Shown here: piece by piece, positions 1-11,200 of the stretch
How the letters are laid out: every line of letters starts with the position of its first letter
Position numbering within the stretch: position 1 is the stretch's first letter
Source of the DNA: Beverwykella pulmonaria
Taxonomy: Eukaryota > Ascomycota > Dothideomycetes > Pleosporales > Melanommataceae
Reading direction: 5' to 3'
Assembly (NCBI GenBank): GCA_001599595.1
Contig: BCHH01000002.1
Span: 3,713,546-3,777,545 of the forward strand
DNA: 64,000 nt
The notes under the pieces: generated by a model
What the model saw: the letters and a program-made list of their open reading frames with translations, nothing else
The model's database searches: none
What the model was told of the DNA's origin: nothing
Program-made: the position numbers and the translations under genes

Positions 1-1
1 G

Positions 2-451
2 AGAGAGAAGGTGCTTGGGGCAGAGCATCCAGACACGCTGGCGAGCATGAGCAACTTGGCGGGAGTGCTGGTCCGCCAAGGCAAGTACGAAGAGGCGGAA
101 TTGATGAACAGGCAGACGCTGGCGCGGAGAGAGAAGGTGCTTGGGGTAGAGCATCCAGACACGCTAACAAGCGTATATTGTCTTGCATATCTTCTTGCAA
201 ACCAACATCGCTATGATGAAGCCGCTCCTCTATATGAAAGGACATGCGCAGGCTATAGGAAGGTACTCGGCAACAATCATCCGAGCACGCGTGCGTGCCT
301 TGAACACTATTCCGAGATGCGAGCGTCGCGTGAGGAATATTGCAACCAGGTAGTGCTGGCAAAAGACACCATCCTGAGTACGGAAACACGCAGGCACTCG
401 AAATTGTCACGTAGTCTAGCAAGGATTGGCATCGGTCGCTCTAGAGCCTAA
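2..451 (+). CDS. Tetratricopeptide (kinesin light chain-type) protein, C-terminal part, cut by window edge
   Basis: The open frame runs in from the left edge and stops at 449-451. It carries three 42-residue repeats of the kinesin light chain TPR type, seen from the recurring pattern LG.EHPDTL followed by YEEAE or YDEAA. The first two units are nearly identical at the DNA level, with a 126-bp period: positions 3-46 match 129-172 with very few changes. In fungi such arrays usually form the C-terminal sensor of STAND/NLR-like proteins (NB-ARC or NACHT plus TPR), but the N-terminal domains lie outside the window, so the full protein type is inference. The last repeat has diverged and a basic tail of about 40 residues follows. 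The TPR call is secure; the NLR membership is likely but unproven. Confidence 0.8.
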   Translation, partial: REKVLGAEHPDTLASMSNLAGVLVRQGKYEEAELMNRQTLARREKVLGVEHPDTLTSVYCLAYLLANQHRYDEAAPLYERTCAGYRKVLGNNHPSTRACLEHYSEMRASREEYCNQVVLAKDTILSTETRRHSKLSRSLARIGIGRSRA

Positions 452-1882
452 ACTTGCTGTATAAGTAGGCAATTAGGTATATGATATACACGCGGTGGCT
501 TTTTGTTACTACATAGTGGTTAATTAATTAGAAAGTCGCACCTTTGGCGTAATGGAGCATGAATTGCAATGACCTCCTAATTATAGCTGTATCGTTACCA
601 TAAGTTCAAAAAAAAAAAGTTAAAGCGTGCAAGTTGATTTCTGTATTTACTAGGAAGGCTGAAATAGTCGCCCGTAGCGCGGAGGAGCGATTGAGGATGT
701 GAAGGACAAACACTGCATTCGCTTGGAGAGGAAAGACATGCACAGCCACAGGCTTGGATAAAGATACAGATTATCTAATATATCATATAAACGTGGAACG
801 TGTGGGGGGCGTTTTGCAGCTACCAGGATCTTTGTCTCTTTGTACCGATCGGCGCGGCGACGTTGCATGAATCAGCGTACCACAGCAGCCACAACGTTGA
901 TGATGGCTTTCCAGCATGGTAGTGAAGCTCTAAGGCTCGGATATAGCCATTTTATAAGTATTAAAAGTGATAAGGGCTCGGTGTTGGAGCTGTGGTGGAG
1001 GAGCCCTGCCACGCTATGAAATGAAGCTCTCCGCAATCAGGCGCAAAGGGGACGATGAGATTTGAAATTTCCCAAGTAGCGAGCGACCAGGAGGATCAGA
1101 AGTGGCTATATCATGCAACCCAAACGGAAACTACGTAAATATCGAGATGTGGGCAGAGGTTCTCTTGCTTCGAAGTCTAAGTACCTCTTGGGTTTCTCAT
1201 CACGGTGTGTTTCTCGCGGCACAGTGAGGGATGTTAGTTCGATTCAACAATGATTCACAAGCAAGGTCTAAGAACAACAGCTCTCCAACATGTTTCCGCC
1301 TACAAGTGAACATTTCCTACAACTGCCCGACGACCCAAGTCTAGCGACAGAATAAGAAAGCTAATTTTACCCTATGCCGTCCTCTAGTATCAATCAGGAG
1401 GTAGTATTATACTCCCTGCCATGTTACACGTCGGTAACAACAGGCACCACGTGCTCTCAGGATCATTCAAACACCTGATCCGCAATAATGAAATAAGACT
1501 CACTATAACAGTTCTGTTAGACCACAGCTGCTGCACGCTGCACGTCTAACGCTCCAGTATTCAAGTAAAGAATCAACCTTGGGAAATTGATATGATATGT
1601 TTCGCCACATTCGAGCCGCTTATTCAGATGAAATCCAAAGCAGTAGATACCGGACGAGTCTCTTCTCACGCGCACAACTAGAATCAGTGAAGATTCCGTG
1701 CCTTACGGACATGCCATTCATATAGGCGATGCCCTCAGCGTGCGCGATGATGAAGAAGAGGCTTGACAGCCGCGCGAGAAAGCTAGAGGGAATTTTTTTC
1801 CCGTCTTAGTCATCGGCGCTAAGACAAGAGTCGGTTAACTCGTTCTTCTGAGCAATCAACTTTCCCACTTCCACACACCACC
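452..1882. other. Intergenic, no gene seen
   Basis: This is 1.4 kb of mixed composition with a short A-run near 608-618. Only short frames without family resemblance occur. It holds the 3' flank of the TPR gene and the promoter and leader of the Mrs6 gene. Confidence 0.6.
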
Positions 1883-3731
1883 ATGGATACACTCGACAAC
1901 ACAAAATGGGACATCCTTATCGTCGGCACTGGTCTGCAGCAGTCTCTTCTCGCTCTGTATGTGCTACCATTCCCATGTTCGTCTGTTACGCCCTCTGACT
2001 GACGCAGCACCTGAAGAGCCCTGTCTCGCTCTGGGAAGAAAATCCTCCACGTCGATGAAAACAACTACTATGGGGGCGCTGAAGCTGCCTTTAGCTTACA
2101 AGAAGCTGAAGAGTGGGCAAAGCGGATAGATGAAAGTATGCTCGCCGCTCTCCTGCTCATTAACGATCTCTGACTCCGGAAAGATCCGTCCGCTGCTGCC
2201 TTTTCGAACATCTCCATCTCCAAGCCGAAGTCCACCGAGTCAGACTCGTCTGCACCGCCGTTGTCTTTCTCAAGAGCATACAACTTGGCACTAAGTCCAA
2301 AGCTTATATATGCTCGCTCGTCACTACTCCAATCCCTGGTCTCGTCAAAGGTGTACCGGCAGCTCGAGTTCCTTGCTGTCGGAAGCTGGTGGGTATGGTC
2401 TGCTGGCGCGAGCGACCCCGATGATTCAGAACCCGCCACACGGCCTGGAAAGTTGCTGAAGGTGCCAAATGGAAGAGAGGATGTCTTCCAAGACCAAGTC
2501 CTCGACTTCAAGGCAAAGCGTGCCCTAATGAAGTTTCTACGTTTCATTACAGAGTATGAGGAGCAGACGGAAGTATGGGAACAACACCGCCACCAGTCAT
2601 TCCCCGATTTTCTGTCGGAGCGGTTCAAATTACCAGATACACTACATGCTCCCTTGCTGGCACTTACCTTATCAACTACAATGTCGAACGAAACTACCAC
2701 CGAATTCGCGCTGCCAAGGATAGCGAGGCACCTCAGATCTATCGGTGTCTTCGGAGCAGGCTTCGGTTCTGTCATGCCAAAATGGGGCGGCATGTCAGAG
2801 ATCACCCAGGTTGCATGTCGTGCCTCTGCCGTCGGAGGTGGTGTCTATGTACTCGGCAAAGGCCTTTCCGAAGCCGTTGATGGTAATTCTGAATTGTCTG
2901 CCGAATCGACCACTAATACAAGTGGAGATATCCAGCTTCGCCTGGAAAATGGCGAGGCTATCACTACTCAGTGGGTCATTGGAAAGGGGGCACACGTCTT
3001 AACTGAAGCCTCCGCGTTTTGCAAATCTATTACCATCGTCTCATCACCACTGACGCCGCTCTTTCCTCCTATTGCGGAAGAAGCGCCTACACCAGCTTGT
3101 GCCGTGATCGTCTTTCCATCCAGGTCCTTCACGGAGTCCGAAGAGCAGGTGGATGTGCCTCCTGTTCACATCTTCGTTCACTCCAGTGATACTGGAGAAT
3201 GTCCCGCTGGTCAAAGTGAGTACCATTCCCCCTCTCCCTTTCCTGGCTTTCATGATGATACACTATACGAATACTTATCTACATTGTCTGAATTCTATTG
3301 ACGATAATTATCCTCTGACAACCTGATACGAGCCAATACTCTGTGCCTTCCAATTCGAACGCTCTTCACGTTAAATATCACTGACTGGTTGTTCAGGCAT
3401 TTTGTATGCTTCCATATCACTAAACGGTGATAAGGGCTTTCAATTACTCGGAAACGCCGTCGGTGCATTGTTGTCGGCCGTAGAGGTAACACCTGCACCG
3501 ACAGCCTTGTGGTCAGTTCAGTATGAACAACACTCGGATGGGGCAACAAGTCCTCTTCCTGCGGGTACCAACAGCCATATTCTGAACTTCCCGCCAATGT
3601 CAATGGATCCGGCGTTTGACGATTCAGTCCTTAACCATGTAAGGGAAGTATGGCAGAAGATCTTGGGTGACGATGCCGGCGAGTTCTTGGTATTCGAGGA
3701 CCGAGAAGTGGTCGCGGACGACGAAGAGTAA
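1883..3731 (+). CDS. MRS6: Rab escort protein (Rab geranylgeranyltransferase component A), Mrs6-like
   Basis: Model: exons 1883-1956, 2017-2135, 2184-3215 and 3397-3731, giving 519 residues. The protein presents newly made Rab GTPases to Rab geranylgeranyltransferase and delivers the prenylated Rabs to membranes. The N-terminus has the GDI/REP dinucleotide-fold motif (DILIVGTGLQQS, then SRSGKKILHVDENNYYGG) restored exactly by removing intron 1. Around residue 260 is the second conserved block, MPKWGGMSEITQ followed by CRASAVGGGVYVLG. The match is to REP rather than RabGDI because the block reads PKWGG and the protein is longer than GDI, with the extra length between the conserved regions. Exon 4 begins with the REP-like ILYASISLNG and ends in an acidic tail. 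Introns 1 and 2 both use AAG acceptors. A CAG ten bases upstream of the first acceptor would create an early stop. Confidence 0.88.
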
Positions 3732-6700
3732 TATCAGATCACAAAAATGTGTCACGAATAATTTCTTATGAGCATCGTATGGGGGCTTGGGTGGTTCATC
3801 TGCTTTGGGTTCGATATCGACTTCTCTATCTAATCAATAATAATAACATGCACCAATGCTGTACCGAGGCTAGCAATTTTATTTAGATGCATGGCGTTTG
3901 AATTCTCGATGCTTCTTCTTCCTAGTCATATGTCTTCCTTTTACCAGTGACAGATTGCAGTATTATACTTAGAGCCACAGCACAAAAATGTTGTGTATGG
4001 GCATAATGATGCTGAGGGGAGCACTTGCGTGATAAGATCTCGTCGGCGATCTAGTGCAAAAGTGAGGCGGAAGAAGGGTGTTGAATTAGCGGTGGGCTGA
4101 CTCATTAGTCTCTGTGACCTCGTCAATCATAATACACGAGTAACAGAGCAGAAGAGTAGTGTCCCATCAGAAGGCCCGAAAGGTGGTTTTTGGGTTTTGC
4201 CATCCGGCGCCGAGGTGGAGCGTGTGGAGCGTTCGGACAGACAGTCCGTTTTGAGAGATTGGATAAGCGATGATGGGGTGTTTGGTATCTAAATTGCACT
4301 TGAGGGCCAGGTTAAGGGATAGGGTGATGTGATGGTCTGGGATCGTCGGCAGACTTGCCGTCAGGTCTTTGCATTACCTGGGTATGGGCTTGGGAAATGT
4401 AGAAGGCAGATTGATGTGTGTCCTATTGTTCACTGTGAGTTTCCCTTGGAGTAAGTAGTCTGGCGGTTAGCTTTAATGGCAAAATCATGTATTTTACCAC
4501 GAACTTTAGCAAGGCACTACTACATCTCTGCCGTGGGCTCATTTTGGTATCTGCCAAAAACGCTCTTATTCGTTTTAGGAAATGTCGATTGTCAGGCTGG
4601 AGGCGATGAGAGGATACCGAGGAGCAAATAAAAGTTGCGACATCATCGTTTATGAATTGTGTTTGAATGCTGTATATATATAAAACAATATACATCTTGA
4701 AATACCAGTAGAGTCTGACTTGTACTTCAAGGTCTTCGCTCCTGAGCTATCAGTTTGTGGGATAGAACAATTTGCGAGGGGGGTATTCGGTGAGGTAATT
4801 TCCGCCTATCGCTACTGAGATTCCTCTCTAAAAAACCCCTCTAGAAATCTTGATAACACTCTATGCGCGAAGTCGAACCTTTCCCCCTACTGAGCAGAAG
4901 CCTTCACGAGGTAGTCCTTGACGAAATTACTCCTGCTTACAGATATAAGGTGCCAAACTATGATTACAGAGGCACAAAGCAGTCTTCGAGATGTTCTAAA
5001 AATATGGATATTTGGTGTACATATCTCTACACAATGACTGTACTATGGTTAAAAGTATACAGTCTACATTAATGTTTTGCCGACACCGGCAAGACGACCT
5101 TGGCAGCAAGCAACAAGAAGGTACTTAACAAGCAGATTCTACCAACAGAAGAGCAGCAACAATTAAGTCTTTAGCTAGGCCTAACTAGAAATAGTACTAG
5201 AGCAGTTTCGAAATGTGAGGGCAGTGAAGACTAGATTCATTCGTAACGAGATGTAAATGAAAACAAGATGAAGGAGGACCAAAAGTATCTTGGGACTGTG
5301 ACGTATCAACATGAGTGACTTAACCCTCTGGAGTACCATATCAAAGTTGTGGACGACATGTACGTATTGTGAGATCTTGCTTAGGTTTAGTGAGCAGCAC
5401 AAGAAGCAAGGTTTGCCCTGGCAATGAACACCGAGGTAGCAATACAGAACAATCATCTCGCCGGGTGCGAACATCACCAACACAACCCGTGTGAGCAATG
5501 GCCCACATTTTACGGTCTGTGTAAGGTGGGCATCAAAACCAAATCTCTATAGCCACAGTGATGTACCAAGAGGGGAAGAGCGTGGTTGAAAGGTACACCA
5601 TACCTGTTGTAGACCTCACAAACAAGAATTTCCACCACATTTGACGGAGTGGTTATCGGCCACATAACATCACACCCACCACACTTCTTCGGTTACAGGA
5701 CCAGCGATCGTCACATCGAGACAACTAAGCAAGTGTCAGCAGTTGGAGGAGAAGAGGCGGGGCGGGGTTTTCACTTCTAGTCTTCGCCGCATTAATAATT
5801 GTCGTGTTTATTTTCAATCGTGTTATCGCGGAGTGTGAAGAAGGGAGCACCACTCACACGCTCTTTGCGCTGAGCTAGCGGTTGCATCAACCTCGACGGG
5901 TTTCCCGAATTCTTTATTGTATTCACCGCACGATTGCAATTGAGTGCTCTCTGCCTGATCGAAATGCCCTGAATTCCTCTTTCGGACATGAGCTCGACCC
6001 ACCATCGCTCATAAGCCTTTCACACACTGCCATCCACCAACACCACCCCACTGACTGCTTAGTCAGCTACTGAAGGGGAAGGCGCATTTGGTTTTCCTAG
6101 TTATGCTTCAATAGAAAGAGTCTCTCGAACCGATCCTTGGACGAGCGAGTCATTTTCGAGCTGTCAGCGGACAGAAGGCGCTGTTACGTTGTCCCTTCGC
6201 AATTACATGCTGCGGAGGTGTGTAGGTATGGAAATGGTTCCTGTTCTGTACCTTCTGGACTCTCCTATTACAAACCTTCTCACTCTCATTTCGCTTCTAT
6301 CTTCTGAGAGCCGCCTAAAAAGTGGGTACTAGTAGTAGTGTGCGTGAAGCAGTGTATTTGGACATGCACACTGTCGATCGGACGACAGGAGTATATGACA
6401 ACCCACACCTCCCTATGAGCTGCAATCTCATTAAAGCGGATATCAAGCCGGTGGTGCCACTCTGTTTGTCACCACGCACTGTCGCCGTCCGTAGATAAGG
6501 TATATGACTGCAGATCCGAGACGTTTTTTGCAAGTAGATGATCTGCGAGGTGATGCGATGTGAGTGTTTCTTTCCCCAGGAGCGATATTCTTCTGATGTG
6601 ATCCGATCGAAGGGTTCAATTGCAGACCCGCGAAATGGGATTGCTGAGACTATATTTCATCGACTCTTTGGTATGCCCGGTCCGCGTTCCGCCCACAAGA

Positions 6701-9700
6701 CATGGACACAGCCCTCTCCCACAATGAGCCTTTCACACCCATCGCGACATCCCGTTCAGCACTGTAAACACCTAATTCATCGAGGAACAGCGTCCACGAT
6801 CGGTGTCAAATCAAACGCTCCCGGGGTCTGCACACCCGATTCGAGCTTCGCGCCGCCTCTCATCCCACGTAGGAATGTAGCTCGCGATATACGAGAACAC
6901 ATTCCCATAGTGCTACAGCCTTGTAAATTGTATCGACGTCGTGTGATGTTGGGTTCAGGGGAGTTTCGTAGGCGAGGAGGTCGTATGGACGACGAAAATC
7001 ATTGCAGGGGTGGGGATCGACTTTGCATAGATTGCAGTGGTCATATCGAGGAGATGTGCTTTGTGGTTTGAGTGCGTGATATTTGGTAGCGAGGGGTGCC
7101 GATAGATAACTTACACAGCGGATGGTGCATCAATCAATGTACAAAGACTGTGATGTGAGTGCGATGCCGAGGGGGGGATATGCAAATTCATTAATGAAGG
7201 GCTGGTGCTTGCGTTCAATCCCAGTTGAGAGGATAGGCTCTACATAATCAGTGTTCTTGACTGCCTCAGTAAGTTGACAGGGAGGCAGACACTGACGAGA
7301 ACAACGTGGATGCGCCCAACGACAAGAGCGGCTCGATCGCTTTGCGGACACAGACACACCCCAGAGACTGCTTGGTGGGGCTTCTGAGGGGGTTTCTCGA
7401 TCTGGTATGCCGCGATATGTATTCCCCGGTCGCTACACAACCCACTCCCAAGCACACAATGAGCAGTTTGGGCCTCTGTGCATGAATCAATGGAGCTCAT
7501 GAGCATAACAGGTTGATCTTCCCACGAAACGCTGCGTAACTCTTTCGTAACGAAGACATGATGACCTGCAGAAGATTAGGTTTCCGATAAAGTACCAGAA
7601 AGTCAGAACCCTTACGAGCAATCAGTCTTACCACCAGCCCGGCACCCAGGTCGCGGCTTTTGTCAAGTTGCCCGATCAATCTGGAAACAGGGCACGGCAT
7701 CATGATCTTGGTCTACTGTCGCACGTCGCCCTCACTCATCCAGCTCAATCCCTTCTAGATTATTCAATCTCCACAGCTGCAGTGATTAGCTTCGGAGGAA
7801 ATGGTGCATTCCGCATGAAGCTCATCTTTAATTTTGATCATCGATACCCTTCGAACAGGCTACATATCGAGCTATACGAGCCTGAAAACTAAAAGCACGC
7901 AGAAGGCATCTGCCGGCCGAATGCCGGTCTGCCGATTAGTGTGATGTCTACAATCCAAGCTAGAGGGGCTTCAAGCGGAGCAACTCCAGGCGTGGCATCC
8001 TCAAGGAAGCGGTAGTGAAGCCTATCGTCCAATAGAGGAAGGCCGATTCTCTCGATCCAAGCTCATGACCATCGACGTGCTGCATTTCCGCAGACCCGGG
8101 ACTATCTCCGCCAACCGATTGGAGATAAAGCCATGGTCCCGTCCAAGTGAAGATCAGGACATGCAGCAAGGTGACAGGAAGTGACAGGCGGGTCACTGAG
8201 AATGGTGGCGGTTCATGTGGTGCCACCCTGACATCGTCGATGGACGGCCGCAAAGCGCCAACATTCGGTGTGCTGCCGCGCTTTTCGAGAGAAGCTGCAT
8301 ATGAAATCCGAAAAGGAAAGGTTTCCAACATATTTCGAATCAAAATTTAATGAGTGTGACGACGACTTGCAGGCGCAAAGGTGGTTCCGCACCAGACGCA
8401 CGTGTGGCAATAGAGAGCCTTGAAGGACTCCCTGCTTGTCACCACACCGCAGACGCAGATCCGCTTTCCGGCGGAATATGCGGCGATCTTACTTTCCAGC
8501 TTTGATGTGAAGGATTTGGAACCTAGTGCGAACGTGACTGGTGGAAAAGCTCCGGCAAAATGTCGAAGGATTACGACGTCGATGTTTTTGCTGCAATCCG
8601 CATTGCCGCGTGGAGCGCCATTATCGTTGCTGGTAATAATGGCCACACCATTATCGAATCGAAGGCGGGATCGAAGCTGGTAGTGCCATCCGGCTGGTAA
8701 ACTACAGTACTATCGTGTATGCCTCCTGGAGATCTTATCTCAGCTCCACAAGAAGGGTCTTCGCGCGTGTGGCTCTCGTACCTCGCTGAGACAGGCACAA
8801 TCTTCGACTCGTGCAGTCCTGTTTCCGGGACTGTGAACCACACGTTTAGCAGCTCAAGCGAATTTTGGAGACAGCGGAGACGGAGACAACGCTAGACAGC
8901 TCCAGGGGGTGACAGGGTGCATTGGGCAAGCCGAGGCGGACGTTGATGGATAGGCTCGAAAATCCCGGACAGGGCCAGAGGCGCCGCTGGTGTGTGAGAC
9001 GCCTGACACATCATACGTGGATGGAGAAAATTGATATTCGGCAAGACAGGGGTGTAAGATGGCGCCGAGAGAATCCAACATCGGTCTCACAAGGTCCTGC
9101 ACATCAAAGCTAGAAATAAAAATGTCTGGGACTCAGCTGAAGCAAAAGACCTGCCCGACCCGCAAGTTCCAACCACGGTGAATGTCGTTAGGGACGGCAT
9201 TAAACAGAGAGCCCACCGTTGAGCGCCTCCATACTTGGCTGAAGCCAAAAGAGGACATAAAGACGAGCCGCTCCTGTTTCAAAGACCTCCAATGGCGGCA
9301 TCAGACTATTCACACTCGTGATGAACTTCGGGCGATCAGAGCTTAACCCGATAAATGTGCTGGTGTTCAAACCCAGGCAACGGAGGCATGTACGTATCGA
9401 CGGGCTACGGCACATCATTTCGGTGTTGGGACCCTAGGTGCTGGAAAATGTGCTGCACTGCAGCCAGGCAATAAACAATCTTACCCTTGACCCAAAGCGA
9501 GGCGGAAATGGACGAATCTGAATTCCGGCTGATCTGAGACTTGGCGTTCTTCGAATACCAGGAGGCTGTGACCACTCGAGAGCACCACCTGTGTTGGTGG
9601 CAGGACTCGAGATGGATCTACGTCAGCCCGTTCTGAGGCCCTTGTCATGGCTGCATGTCCACCGGAGGATATCCTCAAAACGGTCGAGCATGGACCGGCT

Positions 9701-11200
9701 GGCTTGTTCCACGCGTTCATTCATTCTCCTTTGGAGTGTTGTCGTGCCCGTTCTGGCAGGGCATGGGGTATGCTTTTAGCAATTCCTTCTTCTCCATGCA
9801 CAAGCCCCCTTTGCCTCTGCAGAGAAGAGCAATCAAAGGCAGTGTTATCAGCCGAAGGGGGGCGGCAAGCAAATATACGGTATGGAGACGGTCAGGCCTG
9901 TACAAATTTTTCAAGAGGTGGTGGAGTGTGCCGTCCCCGGTAGCATTTCTTGTTTGCACCCGCAGTAGTGGAAACGATAATGACTTTGCCCACGATTTCT
10001 TGCAACACTGGCCGAGTTTGCCTTCTCTAGCATCTCGCTACACCTCGGTCTGTGGTTGCCCATCCGGGAAAGCGTTGGATCTCTTTCCAGGTTATGTTCA
10101 GACAGAACAAGGGTCGTTGTGGAGTCGGGCTCTCTGCGCCGACTCGGCGAGGCGATCGAGGATCTTGGGTATCTTCGGCAACAGGAAGCAGTGCAACTTT
10201 GATGGACAAAAGAGCCATATACGGTGCTGGTCCTGTCTGTTGCCATGCCAGGGAGAATGGAGCTGAGATTGGCGGACCTCCCGTCACTGTCACCAATCCA
10301 ATATGGCGACGATAGCACGAACAGAAAGCGCCACGGCAATGTACAAACTGTGACGCCGCGCCTGTTTGGCCACGGGTGAAGGAGCTTGCATCGGTACTTT
10401 CGGCATGCATCAACCAGGCTCTACTTGTTTGACGGAGTCATGGTCACTGTGCCCGAGGCAGCGTGAGTTGCAGCCTCACCTAATTTTCTTGTCGGCCATT
10501 TCCAGCGTCGAGGACCTGGGTGCACGAGTAAGTATGTCGATAGATACGTGGGTTATTTCGGTCCGTGTGCTGTAATGAGGCTCGTAGAGGGTTGGTATAT
10601 GATCTTACAAGGTCGTGGCTGGTATCTTGCAAATGATCGATAATTGCCGAGTTGGGAGTTCGGCAGGGCAGGATTCGGGGGGTGAGGGACGGAGTACCAA
10701 GCTGATCAAACTGCACCCAACACGAATTCAGCGGTAAAAAATGGGTGTTCGGTACATTCAAGTCCACGTGCAGAGCAGGAGACTACATGGCTACACCCCT
10801 AGTTATGTATAGTCCCCTATGATGAAGATATGTTTCACGAAAGCATCGCCTCGGCGCCCTTCAACATCGGCAGCGCGACGGAACCCCTTTCCGAGTTTGA
10901 GAGACAGCGCTGCACAGTAGCTGGCGAGTGTGTTCCCAGGATAATCGACGTTGTGAGGAAGCGGGATGATTTTGGACACAACGTGCGTGTAAGCGAGAGT
11001 GATGGGCATAGAACGACTGAGGTCCCCGATGGCGGTGGCGCCTTTCTGATTTGAGCATGCCATCCGTTCGTGATCCCAGGAATAAATACGGCTTCCGACG
11101 AGGCTGCAGATCATGAATGGATTAGGGTCGTGAGGCCAATCAAAAACCGAAGCCGAGAGGCGAGCCATGCCCGACTCGGACTGGCAGCGATGCGCACTTT
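3732..11200. other. Gene desert, A+T-richer part
   Basis: About 7.5 kb with no frame that resembles a known protein, no convincing chain of spliceable exons and no transposase or reverse-transcriptase remnant I could recognise. The stretch 3.7-5.2 kb is A+T-rich with many stop codons. The longest ATG frame (6538-7071, plus) has no family-like features. It could hold noncoding transcripts, highly decayed repeats or regulatory DNA for the FlbC-like gene. Confidence 0.5.

Noticed and set aside
5076..5165. Short P-loop-like string (DTGKTTLA) in the desert
   Set aside because: Too short, lacks the full GxxxxGK(S/T) signature and has no NTPase sequence around it.
6538..7071. 177-codon ATG frame on the plus strand in the desert
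   Set aside because: No recognisable domain, random-looking composition and no neighbouring exon signals that would extend it.
10289..10305. 17-bp identity (gtcaccaatccaatatg) with 19144-19160
   Set aside because: Flanks do not align, and a match of this length is not unlikely by chance in a window of this size.
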